Translations under genes and position numbers: made by a program
Notes under the pieces: model-generated
Database searches by the model: none
Told to the model about the DNA's origin: nothing
The model's input: the letters and a program-made list of their open reading frames with translations, nothing else
Shown: positions 25,294-33,587 of the stretch, piece by piece
Layout of the letters: each line of letters begins with the position of its first letter
Numbering within the stretch: position 1 is the stretch's first letter
Origin: an uncultured Erysipelotrichaceae bacterium
GTDB lineage: Bacteria; Bacillota_I; Bacilli_A; Erysipelotrichales; Erysipelotrichaceae
Direction: 5' to 3'
DNA length: 34,811 nt
Assembly (NCBI GenBank): GCA_902775735.1
Contig: CACYNH010000002.1
Span: 99,669-134,479 of the forward strand

Positions 25294-26090
25294 AGAATTT
25301 TAAGAAACCGTACGCGACGATTGTGATTCTGGTGCTCTGTGTGCTGGTCAACATGGGAATCACGTTTACCGGCGGCGACAACCAGACGGAAACCGCGATC
25401 CTTTTCGGCGCTTACTACAAAGCTTTTGTCTGTGCCGGGGAATACTGGCGTCTGCTCAGCTGCGGACTGGTCCATATCTCCTTATGGCATCTGTTCATGA
25501 ACGGGCTTTCACTGATGAACATCGGCACTGTCTTTGAGCAGAGGTTCGGCATCATCCGCTATCTTGTTATACTGTCCGGTTCCATCATCGGCGGTTCGCT
25601 GTTCATGTTCGCTGCCGAAGGCAATACCGTGGCGGTCGGTTTATCCGGCGGTCTTTATGGCTTAATGGGCGGCTATATCGTCATGGTCATGGCCAGCGGC
25701 AACTACAAAAGACCTGAGGTCATCAGCCAGCTGATCCGGATCATCTTAATCAACCTGATGATCAACTTCATGCCCGGCGTCGGCGTGATGGCCCATCTGG
25801 GCGGTCTGCTTACCGGCATGGTGCTGACTGCGCTGTTCTTAAAGGAATACCCGCAGTTCCGCATGCGGATGGCTATAGCAGGAGTTGTGCTTTGTCTTGT
25901 GACGGGATATTTTGTCTATAAGGGAAATGTGATCAGGGAAGATCAGAAATACCTTTTAACGGACTATAATATCCTTATGGCAGAAAAAAAGATCGGTCTG
26001 GATAATCACGCTTATAAAATGGCGCAGAATCTTGATCATCTTTACGGATATATGGATACGCTTACTAGCATGCTGGAGGTCTCGCAATGA
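25290..26090 (+). CDS. rhomboid-family intramembrane serine protease
   Basis: 266 residues. Six or seven membrane segments cover about 8-215. The rhomboid signature is intact: HISLWHLFMNGLSL (the conserved His/Asn in loop and TM2), GLSGGLYGLMGGY with the catalytic S119, and MAHLGGLLTG with H169. A soluble C-terminal tail of about 50 residues follows. Rhomboids cut other membrane proteins; the substrate is unknown. The start is GTG 25290, overlapping the upstream stop, with AGGAAGGAGAG ahead. It overlaps the next gene as ATGA. Confidence 0.93.
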   Translation: MKNFKKPYATIVILVLCVLVNMGITFTGGDNQTETAILFGAYYKAFVCAGEYWRLLSCGLVHISLWHLFMNGLSLMNIGTVFEQRFGIIRYLVILSGSIIGGSLFMFAAEGNTVAVGLSGGLYGLMGGYIVMVMASGNYKRPEVISQLIRIILINLMINFMPGVGVMAHLGGLLTGMVLTALFLKEYPQFRMRMAIAGVVLCLVTGYFVYKGNVIREDQKYLLTDYNILMAEKKIGLDNHAYKMAQNLDHLYGYMDTLTSMLEVSQ

Positions 26091-26593
26091 CAACGAAACG
26101 CGAAGATGTACTGAACTGGGATGAGTATTTCATGGGACTTGCCCATCTCTCCGCCCGCCGCTCCAAAGATCCAAACACCGCCGTCGGCGCCGCGATCGTC
26201 GATGAAAACCACAGGGTCGTCTCCGTCGGCTACAACGGCTTTCCCAAAGGCTGCTCCGATGACGAGTTCCCCTGGGCAAGAGAAGGCGGCACCCTCGACA
26301 CAAAGTACGCCTATGTCGTCCATGCCGAACTCAACGCCATCCTCAATTCCAAATGGCCGGTCACCGGCTGCACGATCTATGTGTCTCTCTTCCCGTGCAA
26401 TGAATGCGCCAAGGCGATCATCCAGTCGGGAATCCGCAGGATTGTCTATGAATCCGACAAATACAACGGCGTCGATACAAACATCGCCTCCAAACGGATG
26501 CTGAGGGCGGCAGGGGTGGAGCTCTGCCGGCTGGAAAACACCATCCATCTGGAAGTGACCAAAACAAAAAATCCCGAAACAAAAGCAGAATGA
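26087..26593 (+). CDS. dCMP deaminase family protein
   Basis: 168 residues. The zinc-dependent cytidine/deoxycytidylate deaminase motifs are present: HAELNAI with the zinc ligand H79 and proton shuttle E81, and PCNECAK with C104 and C107. The opening LNWDEYFMGLAHLSARRSKDPNTAVGAAIVD matches dCMP deaminase/ComEB. The enzyme makes dUMP for thymidylate synthesis. ATG 26087 overlaps the rhomboid stop. It is the last gene of the lspA chain and ends at a shared terminator. Confidence 0.94.
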   Translation: MTTKREDVLNWDEYFMGLAHLSARRSKDPNTAVGAAIVDENHRVVSVGYNGFPKGCSDDEFPWAREGGTLDTKYAYVVHAELNAILNSKWPVTGCTIYVSLFPCNECAKAIIQSGIRRIVYESDKYNGVDTNIASKRMLRAAGVELCRLENTIHLEVTKTKNPETKAE

Positions 26594-26594
26594 A

Positions 26595-26622
26595 AAGGCA
26601 GCGGAATTACACCGCTGCTTTG
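26595..26622. terminator. bidirectional terminator (dCMP deaminase / RNase HIII)
   Basis: GCAGCGG (26598-26604) pairs with CCGCTGC (26612-26618) around a 7-base loop. The minus-strand side is followed by CTTTTC, the plus-strand side by TTTGATTTT. The minus-strand rnhC stop codon lies in the loop. Confidence 0.85.
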
Positions 26623-27503
26623 ATTTTATCCGTGTTTTTGAAATGAAGCTTGGCGACTCTGCCAAGGTTTTCCTCACCGTGTTTCCTGACAAATTCCGCA
26701 CCGCACTCATCAACCGCGCTGCCGGCACCTTTCTGGAACGCCATGCCCCAGGTTTCCTCCATTTTATCCATCGTCACAAGAAAGCCATAGCGGGCGATCA
26801 GTGAGGCCGCTCCGACCGCGGGATAATGGTCTTCTGCCTTTGTTTCAAAATGGATTCCCCGGATGACACTCTGCTCTTTCTTCAGATAGCTGTAATAGAC
26901 AGGGGCGGGAGCGAACTGGTCGATGATAATAAAGGAAGGCAGCTGCGCTTTCTTTGCCAGATTGACATAGGCCTGGTTGTGCAGCTTTGCCTTGATCGCG
27001 TTGAGGTTATTGTTCTGATGAACACGGTTGTAGGTGGGATTGTCGACAATCAGCAGGGAATACTTCAGCTGCTTCATGAGCTTCGGGGCGATTTCCCTGA
27101 TTTCTTTGTCGGTGAGTTTTTTTGAATCTCTGACCCCAAGATCCCTGATCAAAGCCATGTCAGCTTCAGTGACAATGGCGGCACAGACACAGACCGGTCC
27201 GAAGTAATCGCCGGTGCCGACTTCATCGCTGCCGGCCTGGGGCAGAATGTCATTGGTTTGTGCAAAAGGGGAAGAGGAAAGGGAAACCGAAGGGACGTCT
27301 TCGAAAGGGGCGGCGTAGACGGCCGCGTCCTTTCCCTGGAAAACCGTTTTTCCTGATTCATAGCAGGTGATCACGCAGTTTTCCGGACGCAGCTGAAAAC
27401 GGGCATAGGCGGGCGCCTTAGCCTCGAATTCCTTCCATGCGTCATAGAGCCGCTGCTCTTCGGCGCGGCTGAGTTTTAATGTTCTGACTGAATCTGCTGT
27501 CAT
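26607..27503 (-). CDS. rnhC: ribonuclease HIII
   Basis: 298 residues. The N-terminal TBP-like substrate-binding domain (about 1-90) precedes the RNase H fold: GSDEVGTGDYFGPV with the first acidic pair, GVRDSKKLTDKEI, NALKAK-like NLNAIKAKLHN, and KAEDHYPAVGAASLIAR. It cuts RNA in RNA-DNA hybrids and may remove R-loops and primers. Longer in-frame starts exist upstream (one at 27521), but the -10 (27512-27517) lies inside them, so ATG 27503 is preferred. No Shine-Dalgarno; only 8 bases separate the -10 and the ATG. Divergent from the cvpA-mutS2 operon. Confidence 0.94.
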   Translation of the reverse strand: MTADSVRTLKLSRAEEQRLYDAWKEFEAKAPAYARFQLRPENCVITCYESGKTVFQGKDAAVYAAPFEDVPSVSLSSSPFAQTNDILPQAGSDEVGTGDYFGPVCVCAAIVTEADMALIRDLGVRDSKKLTDKEIREIAPKLMKQLKYSLLIVDNPTYNRVHQNNNLNAIKAKLHNQAYVNLAKKAQLPSFIIIDQFAPAPVYYSYLKKEQSVIRGIHFETKAEDHYPAVGAASLIARYGFLVTMDKMEETWGMAFQKGAGSAVDECGAEFVRKHGEENLGRVAKLHFKNTDKIKAAV

Positions 27504-27504
27504 A

Positions 27505-27520
27505 TGGTATAATTCTACCA
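27505..27520. promoter_or_regulatory. symmetric bidirectional promoter (rnhC / cvpA-mutS2)
   Basis: The near-palindrome TGGTATAATTCTACCA reads TGG-TATAAT (hexamer 27508-27513) on the plus strand and TGG-TAGAAT (27512-27517) on the minus strand. Both are extended -10 elements, and the hexamers share two bases. No strong -35 is visible for either, which suits the TGn extension. Confidence 0.7.
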
Positions 27521-27526
27521 TACGTG

Positions 27527-27553
27527 CGGACTGCGGGTAAGACCGACAGTCCG
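27527..27553 (+). promoter_or_regulatory. hairpin in the cvpA-mutS2 leader
   Basis: CGGACTG (27527-27533) pairs with CAGTCCG (27547-27553), continued by CGG/CCG with a bulged A and a 6-base loop. It lies about 7 bases from the predicted 5' end and touches the Shine-Dalgarno GGTGGAGG (27553-27560). It may shield the mRNA end or tune translation. Confidence 0.5.
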
Positions 27554-27567
27554 GTGGAGGTTTCCAG

Positions 27568-28269
27568 ATGTTTACTGTAACTGAAAACTGGTATATGCCG
27601 ATCAATATCGGATTGGTCGTCGTATTTCTTCTGTTTATCCTGATCGGCGCCAAAAAGGGCTTCCTGCTGATGATCGTCTCAATGCTCGGAACCATCGTAT
27701 CTTTGATCGGCTCCTGGTTCTTTGCCGGCATCCTGGCGGATTATATCAGACTCTGGCCCAGAAAGTGGGCAATCCTGCAGAACACCGCCCTGGCCGCCGC
27801 GTCATGGCAGTTCATGAACCATATCTGCTGGTTCCTGACCCTGTTCGTGGTGCTGCGCCTGATCTTCATCTGCATTGAGATGATCTGCCGCGGTCTTCAG
27901 GACATTCCTTTCATCAAGGAAATCTCAATCGCGCTCGGCGGCGCTTTAGGCGCAGCGGAAGCGATGCTGTTTGTGCTGGTTTTCTCCATCGCCCTGAACT
28001 CACCGTTCTTCAACAACGGCAGTGCCGCGGTTGAAAAAACGATGGTCGGAAAAATCAATGAAGTGACCGGCATGGTTTATGAAAAGCTTCTTGAACCTCT
28101 GGCTGACGCCGACGCGTTCAACCAGGCGTACGAAAACGCTTCCCAGATGACAAACGAGCAGCGTGAAAAGCTGCGTGAATGGCTGGAGAAGCAGGGCTAC
28201 AAGTCCGATGTCGAAGGCTATACAGTCATAGAGGAAGAGGGACAGGAAGGCACAACTGAAGGTGACTGA
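27568..28269 (+). CDS. CvpA-family membrane protein
   Basis: 233 residues. Four hydrophobic segments (about 13-33, 35-58, 80-102, 118-142) carry the CvpA pattern, including LLFILIGAKKGFLLMIVSML and the fourth segment with GGALGAAEAMLFVLVFSIAL. A soluble acidic tail of about 80 residues follows. CvpA proteins are linked to colicin V production and envelope stress; the function in Bacillota is unclear. GGTGGAGG lies seven bases before the ATG. It directly precedes mutS2 with a one-base overlap (TGATG), an arrangement common in Bacillota. Confidence 0.85.
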   Translation: MFTVTENWYMPINIGLVVVFLLFILIGAKKGFLLMIVSMLGTIVSLIGSWFFAGILADYIRLWPRKWAILQNTALAAASWQFMNHICWFLTLFVVLRLIFICIEMICRGLQDIPFIKEISIALGGALGAAEAMLFVLVFSIALNSPFFNNGSAAVEKTMVGKINEVTGMVYEKLLEPLADADAFNQAYENASQMTNEQREKLREWLEKQGYKSDVEGYTVIEEEGQEGTTEGD

Positions 28270-30590
28270 TGTCTGTTGAAAATAGTCTTGAACTGAATAT
28301 CATCCTGGCACAGGTAGCGAAATACTGTGCCTTTTCACTTGGAAAGGAAGCTGTTCTTTCTTCGCTTCCAAGCTACGATCCGCTTGTGATCCGCCGCGAT
28401 CACGCAAGAATGTCGGAAGCACTCCAGGCGACCGTGCATTACGGCACACTGCCGATGGCCGGGATCCGTGATCTTACTGAAATGCTGAAGAATGCCGAAA
28501 AGGGCAGAACCCTCAGCGCCCAGGATCTCATCAATGAGGTTTATTTCATCCAGGGCGTGCGCGGGATTGTCAGCTATCAGAAAGAAATGCGGGATTTTGA
28601 GCATCCCGCCCTCGATGACCTGATTGACACCCTTGTCGTCCATGAACATACCGAAAAAACAATCCGCCGCTGCATCAATGAATACGGTGAAGTGATGGAC
28701 ACTGCTTCCCATGAGCTTTCCAATATCCGCGCTTCGATCAGAAGATCGGAACATGAGATCGCCTCCGCTGCCAACCGCTTCGTGGCAGCCCACAGCGACA
28801 GCGTGGTCGACGGCATCATCACTTACAGAAACGGCAGGGCGATGATCCTTGTCAGGGCTGCCGAAAAGAACCAGTTCGGCGGTCTTGTCTTCGGCGACAG
28901 CGCCAGCGGCCAGGCCTCCTACATTGAGCCGGCTTCGCTTGTTTCCCTCAACAACAAACGCCAGGAATGGATTGATAAAGAACAGCAGGAAATCGAAAGA
29001 ATCCTTGAAGAATGTTCCCGTGAAGTCACGAAGGTGGCGAGACAGGAACTTGCCAACCTGGACACATGCACAATCCTCGACGCGGTTTTTGCCAAAGCCC
29101 AGTGGGGCGCCGCCAATGACGCCTGCGCGGCTGAACTTTCCGAAGAAAGGGAAATGCACCTGATCAAGGCAAGGCATCCGCTCATCGATAAAACCAAGGT
29201 CGTGGCCAACACATATCATCTCGGCGGGGAAAAGAGAATTCTTCTGATCACCGGTCCCAACACCGGCGGCAAAACCGTCTCGATGAAGGTGATCGGCCTG
29301 TTCACGCTTATGACATATGCCGGCATGCCGGTGACATGCGAAAGCGCCATCATTCCGTTTTTTGACCGTGTCTTTGCGGATATCGGCGATGACCAGTCGG
29401 TCGTCAGCTCTCTTTCCAGCTTCTCGGGTCACACCCGCAAGCAGGCGGAAGTGTGTAAGGAAGCGACGGAAAACTCGCTTGTCCTGCTCGATGAAGTCGG
29501 CTCCGGTACCGATCCGAGAGAAGGTGAAGCCCTTGCGATCGCGATCCTCAACCGCCTGCGCGAGCTTGCCTGCATGACCGTGGCGACCACCCATTACGGC
29601 AGATTAAAAGCCTATGGCAAACGCCATGACGATATCCAGCTGGCTTCGGTTGAATTCGACATGAAGCTTTTAGCTCCCACTTACAGATATATTGAAGGTA
29701 CCACCGGTTCCTCCAACGCCTTTGAAGTGGCTGAGCGCTATGGTCTTCCCAAAGGAATTGTGCGCTACGCCCGCTTCCTGCGCGATCAGGCAAAAACCGA
29801 AGAGGATGTCCTGATCGAAAGGCTTGAAGCGCAGCTCAGTGAAACAAGACGCAAAGGCGAAGAGCTGGAAAAGAAACTGGAAGAAAACAGAAAAGAAGCC
29901 GAGCAGCTCAGAAAAGAAAAGGCCCTCTTTGAAAAGGAGAAGGACGAATTCCGGGCAAATGCCGAAAAAGAGGCGGCCGCCTATATCGAATCCGTCAGAG
30001 AGGAAGCCGACGAAATCCTCAGCAACCTGCGCAGCCGCCAGGACATCCGCGTCCATGAAGCGATCGCGGAAAGAGGAAAGCTCGCGAAAATCGTCAATAC
30101 AAAAACGCCTGAAGATGATCAGCCCTTTGACGGGGAATACCATGTCGGCGACGCGGTGGAACTGCGCTCAAGCGGACAGGTGTGCGAAGTCATCTCTATC
30201 AATAAAAAAGACATCCGGATTCTTCTTAACGGAAGAGAGATCCGGGTGAAGAAAGATCAGATCCGCCCCAGCGCCCATGTGATCCCGAAGATGAAAAACA
30301 AGCCGGTGACCTCGGTGAACATCGCCGACCGCAATATCTACGCCTCGATTTCCCCGCAATGCAACCTGATCGGCCTGCATGTCGATGAGGCGCTTGATAA
30401 AATGGCGGATTACATGGACCAGGCAAAAATCCATTCGCTCAAAACCTTCCGGATCGTCCATGGCGACGGGACCGGCAGACTGCGCAAAGCGGTCCACGAT
30501 AAACTGCGCGCCGACAAAGACGTAGAGGAATTCCGTCTCGGCATGCCCAACGAGGGCGGCACCGGCGCGACGGTTGTCGTCATGAAATAA
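28269..30590 (+). CDS. mutS2: endonuclease MutS2
   Basis: 773 residues, normal length. MutS core without mismatch-recognition domain: clamp and lever helices, Walker A GPNTGGKTVSMK (about 329-340), Walker B LLDEVGSGTDPREGE (about 405), then a coiled-coil stretch (about 515-580, rich in E, K, R), a KOW-like linker, and a C-terminal Smr domain (about 695-773) with HGDGTGRLRKAVHDKL. MutS2 acts on recombination intermediates and on collided ribosomes. In the Smr domain the usual LDLRG motif reads CNLIG, so the acidic residue linked to nuclease activity is missing. It follows cvpA and precedes a small membrane protein gene. Confidence 0.96.
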   Translation: MSVENSLELNIILAQVAKYCAFSLGKEAVLSSLPSYDPLVIRRDHARMSEALQATVHYGTLPMAGIRDLTEMLKNAEKGRTLSAQDLINEVYFIQGVRGIVSYQKEMRDFEHPALDDLIDTLVVHEHTEKTIRRCINEYGEVMDTASHELSNIRASIRRSEHEIASAANRFVAAHSDSVVDGIITYRNGRAMILVRAAEKNQFGGLVFGDSASGQASYIEPASLVSLNNKRQEWIDKEQQEIERILEECSREVTKVARQELANLDTCTILDAVFAKAQWGAANDACAAELSEEREMHLIKARHPLIDKTKVVANTYHLGGEKRILLITGPNTGGKTVSMKVIGLFTLMTYAGMPVTCESAIIPFFDRVFADIGDDQSVVSSLSSFSGHTRKQAEVCKEATENSLVLLDEVGSGTDPREGEALAIAILNRLRELACMTVATTHYGRLKAYGKRHDDIQLASVEFDMKLLAPTYRYIEGTTGSSNAFEVAERYGLPKGIVRYARFLRDQAKTEEDVLIERLEAQLSETRRKGEELEKKLEENRKEAEQLRKEKALFEKEKDEFRANAEKEAAAYIESVREEADEILSNLRSRQDIRVHEAIAERGKLAKIVNTKTPEDDQPFDGEYHVGDAVELRSSGQVCEVISINKKDIRILLNGREIRVKKDQIRPSAHVIPKMKNKPVTSVNIADRNIYASISPQCNLIGLHVDEALDKMADYMDQAKIHSLKTFRIVHGDGTGRLRKAVHDKLRADKDVEEFRLGMPNEGGTGATVVVMK

Positions 30591-30601
30591 AAGGAGTATT
30601 T

Positions 30602-30919
30602 ATGGCATTCGGTCTCTGGTGCGCGGTATCCGCGCTGATGATCGCGATCGGCGTCATCACCTTCAACATGAAAAAGCCGGCAGGCTTTTTCGCCAACTCA
30701 CCCGCGCCTTCCAAGGTGACCGATATCACTGCCTATAACCACGCATTGGGAAAACTGTGGATCGCCTACGGGGTCCTGCTTATGGCAAGCGGTCTGCCGC
30801 TGCTCAAAGAAAAGCCGGGCGCGCTTGTGATCATCACAATGCTCGGCACCGTTTTCTCAACGCTCGCTCTGATCTGTATCTACGCGGCTGTGATCGCGCC
30901 TAAGTACAAAGCCGAATGA
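30602..30919 (+). CDS. small membrane protein, three segments
   Basis: 105 residues with three hydrophobic segments (about 4-22, 50-66, 74-98). Between the first two lies a polar stretch with MKKPAGFFANSP and ITAYNHALGKLW. I have seen similar short proteins in Bacillota (KPxGFxAN...YNxAxGKLW...GLPLL) but cannot name the family with confidence. AAGGAG precedes the ATG. It follows mutS2 by 11 bases and overlaps the next gene as ATGA, so it is in the operon. Function unknown. Confidence 0.8.
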   Translation: MAFGLWCAVSALMIAIGVITFNMKKPAGFFANSPAPSKVTDITAYNHALGKLWIAYGVLLMASGLPLLKEKPGALVIITMLGTVFSTLALICIYAAVIAPKYKAE

Positions 30920-31758
30920 AACTGACTGCATATTGTGAAGACTGCCTCATCAGAGGGCAGAAAAAGAAAACAGATGACCCTGAGTATCTTGCCTGGGTAC
31001 AGAAAACACTGGATGAAAGGCAGGAAGAAGACAGCGCGCCTTATATGGTGTATCTCTTCAATCAGGAATATGCCGTACGCTTCGGAAGCGTGCATTCCTT
31101 TCAGAAAGAAAAGCAGGAATACAATGAACTGGCTCTTTCGATGGAGGAACCGCTCAGAAAGCGCATTGAGTCGGCGGATGATCCGCTTCTTGAATCCATC
31201 CTGCTGGCAAGGCTTGGCAATTATATTGATTTCGGGGCGATGAACAATGTCGATCAGGATACTTTTCTTTCACTGTTTGACAATGTCAGCGCTTCTGAAA
31301 ATGACCTGAAGACTTATTCACAGTTCCTGAGTGATCTTGAGCAGGCGGAAACCTTCTGCCTGATCGCAGACAACTGCGGTGAAATCGTTCTTGACCGCAT
31401 GATGTGCGATGAGATTGCAAAGCGGTTCCCTCATCTTCAAATCAATGTCATGGTCAGGGGAGCGGAAGTCCTCAACGACGCGATGGCGGCTGACGCGCTG
31501 AATGCGGGATTTGAAAAAGAACAGATCGTTTCAAACGGAAACGGAGCGGCCGGGACCGTGAAAAAGCTTCTGAGCAAAGAAGCTTTGGATCTGCTGGAAA
31601 CAGCAGGCGTCATCCTTGCCAAAGGGCAGGGCAATTACGAAACCATGAGCGGCATGAAGCGCCGTCTCTATTATTCATTTTTATGCAAATGTCCTTTATT
31701 CATTGAACGCTTTCATGCCCAGAGGCTGGAAGGCATGTTCAGGATGGAGGAATACTAA
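30916..31758 (+). CDS. DUF89/ARMT1-like damage-control phosphatase family protein
   Basis: 280 residues. Family markers: an N-terminal CEDC, a helical region, then IADNCGEIVLDRMM (D152, N153), MVRGAEVLNDAMAAD, and ILAKGQGNYETMSG near the C-terminus. These are the metal- and phosphate-binding motifs of DUF89 proteins, which are thought to hydrolyse harmful or surplus phosphometabolites. The precise substrate cannot be told from sequence. ATG 30916 overlaps the previous stop; uvrC starts 18 bases after its own stop. Confidence 0.88.
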   Translation: MKLTAYCEDCLIRGQKKKTDDPEYLAWVQKTLDERQEEDSAPYMVYLFNQEYAVRFGSVHSFQKEKQEYNELALSMEEPLRKRIESADDPLLESILLARLGNYIDFGAMNNVDQDTFLSLFDNVSASENDLKTYSQFLSDLEQAETFCLIADNCGEIVLDRMMCDEIAKRFPHLQINVMVRGAEVLNDAMAADALNAGFEKEQIVSNGNGAAGTVKKLLSKEALDLLETAGVILAKGQGNYETMSGMKRRLYYSFLCKCPLFIERFHAQRLEGMFRMEEY

Positions 31759-31776
31759 TAACAGAAAGAATTCTAA

Positions 31777-33570
31777 ATGGACCGTGAATATATCAAGGCA
31801 AAACTTTTGAATCTTCCCAATGAACCGGGAAGCTACCAGATGAAGGACCGCAACGGGGAAATCATCTATGTCGGCAAGGCGAAGAATCTTCATAACCGTG
31901 TGAACCAGTACTTCACCGGTGCCCATGACTTCAAGACGACAAAGATGGTCTCCAACATTGAGGACTTCGATTTCATCGTGACCAGAACCGAGAAAGAGGC
32001 GCTGGTTCTTGAAATCAATCTGATCAAAAAGTACCGCCCCAAATACAACATCCAGTTCATTGATGATTCTTCTTATCCTTATATCAAGCTGACAAGAGAG
32101 GAATATCCCCGTCTGCTGATCGCAAGGGATTCCAGAAAGGATAAAAAGGCAAGATACTTCGGGCCGTTCCCCGACGCCACCGCCGCCAGGCTGACTTTAA
32201 AAGTCCTGCAGACGCTCTATCCGTTCCGCCGCTGCAATCAGCTCAAGCCCAAACTCTGCCTGTATTACCACATGGGCCAGTGCCTTGGACCTTGCGAGTA
32301 TGAGATTGAAAAGGGCACCTATGAAAAGATGGCCGACCAGGTCACGAAGTTCATGAACGGTGACACAAAGGACGTCGAAAATGACCTGAAGGAAAAGATG
32401 ATGGCAGCCGCTGAAAAACTGGAGTTTGAAAAGGCCGGCGAATATAAAAACATGATCGACGCCATCCATACCATCGTCCAGGATTCCCAGAATATCGAAA
32501 AAGACAACCGCGGCTCCCGCGACGTCTTTGCCTGGCATGCGGACAAGGGCTATATGGCAATCACCGGCTTCCTGGTCAGAAACGGCGTTGTGCTCAACAA
32601 GGAATTCCGCCTGAGGCCACTCTACGGCGATGCGGAAGATGAATTCACCGCGTTCCTGATCCAGTATTACCAGGATCATCCCGCCGCAAGGGAACTTGTC
32701 CTGCCGGCGGATATGGATCTCAGCGCGCTTACGGAAGTTCTTGACATGCCGGTCTTCCAGCCGCAGCGTGGTTATAAAGTGCGGCTGATTGAAATGTGTC
32801 AGGAGAATGCGAAGAAGCAGCTTGAACTCAAATTCTCGACTGTCGAAAGACAGGATTCAATCACCGACGCGGCAGTCAGCCAGCTCAATGAACTTGCAAA
32901 GCATCCGATGAACCGGGTTGAGCTTTTCGACAACTCCCATATCTCCGGCACCTTCACCGTCGCCGCCTGCGTGGTCTATGAAGACGGTCTGCCGGTCAAA
33001 AACGCCTACCGTTTATTCAAGCTTCATACCGGCAACAGCGACGTCGATTCCATGAAGGAAGCGGTCTACCGACGCTATTTCCGTCTTTTAAAGGACGGGG
33101 GCAGAATGCCTGACGGCCTGATCGTCGACGGCGGCTGGACGCAGATTGAAGCGGCCAAGGAAATCCTGGACTCGCTCGGTCTTTCCGATACCATCCGCTT
33201 AATGGGCCTGGTCAAGGATGACCACCATAACACCAGAGCGCTTATGGACACCGATGGCGATCTGTTTGAAATTGACAAGAACTCGGGCTTATTCTTCCTG
33301 TTGACCAGAATGCAGGATGAAGTGCACCGGGTGGCGATCGGCTTCCACCGCAAGCTCAGGGCAAAGGCGCAGACCAAGTCAGTGCTCGATGACATTGAAG
33401 GCATCGGACCGAAAAGAAAACGCCTTCTTCTCAAGACGTTCATAAATTTCACCGGTCTTAAGGAAGCGACGCTTGAGCAACTTGAGGAGATCGTTCCCAA
33501 AGAAGCGGCCAGAAATGTTTATGAAGCTTTGCATCAGGACGAAGAGGAAAATGAAAACGATGAGGAGTGA
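31777..33570 (+). CDS. uvrC: excinuclease ABC subunit C
   Basis: 597 residues. It makes both cuts around DNA lesions in nucleotide excision repair with UvrAB. In order: GIY-YIG domain (about 13-95, PGSYQMKD and IIYVGKAKNLHNRVNQYF), a cysteine-bearing linker (CNQLKPKLCLYYHMGQCLGPCEY as parts), the UVR motif (about 203-238, EKLEFEKAGEYKNMIDAI), the RNase H-like endonuclease domain (ELFDNSHISG, LIVDGGWTQIEAAKEIL, LMGLVKDDHH), and C-terminal helix-hairpin-helix motifs (DDIEGIGPKRKRLLLKTF). Only a weak AGAAAG precedes the ATG. It is the last gene of the cvpA-mutS2 operon. Confidence 0.96.
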   Translation: MDREYIKAKLLNLPNEPGSYQMKDRNGEIIYVGKAKNLHNRVNQYFTGAHDFKTTKMVSNIEDFDFIVTRTEKEALVLEINLIKKYRPKYNIQFIDDSSYPYIKLTREEYPRLLIARDSRKDKKARYFGPFPDATAARLTLKVLQTLYPFRRCNQLKPKLCLYYHMGQCLGPCEYEIEKGTYEKMADQVTKFMNGDTKDVENDLKEKMMAAAEKLEFEKAGEYKNMIDAIHTIVQDSQNIEKDNRGSRDVFAWHADKGYMAITGFLVRNGVVLNKEFRLRPLYGDAEDEFTAFLIQYYQDHPAARELVLPADMDLSALTEVLDMPVFQPQRGYKVRLIEMCQENAKKQLELKFSTVERQDSITDAAVSQLNELAKHPMNRVELFDNSHISGTFTVAACVVYEDGLPVKNAYRLFKLHTGNSDVDSMKEAVYRRYFRLLKDGGRMPDGLIVDGGWTQIEAAKEILDSLGLSDTIRLMGLVKDDHHNTRALMDTDGDLFEIDKNSGLFFLLTRMQDEVHRVAIGFHRKLRAKAQTKSVLDDIEGIGPKRKRLLLKTFINFTGLKEATLEQLEEIVPKEAARNVYEALHQDEEENENDEE

Positions 33571-33585
33571 ACCCCCATCGTTTTT
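33554..33585. terminator. bidirectional terminator after uvrC
   Basis: AAAACGATG (33554-33562) pairs with CATCGTTTT (33576-33584), followed by T. The uvrC stop codon lies within the loop. The minus-strand reading also ends in a T-rich tract, serving the convergent small membrane protein gene. Confidence 0.82.
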
Positions 33586-33587
33586 GA

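Noticed and set aside
28335..29594. Minus-strand open frame of 419 codons opposite mutS2
   Set aside because: It shadows mutS2 coding bias and has no family features.
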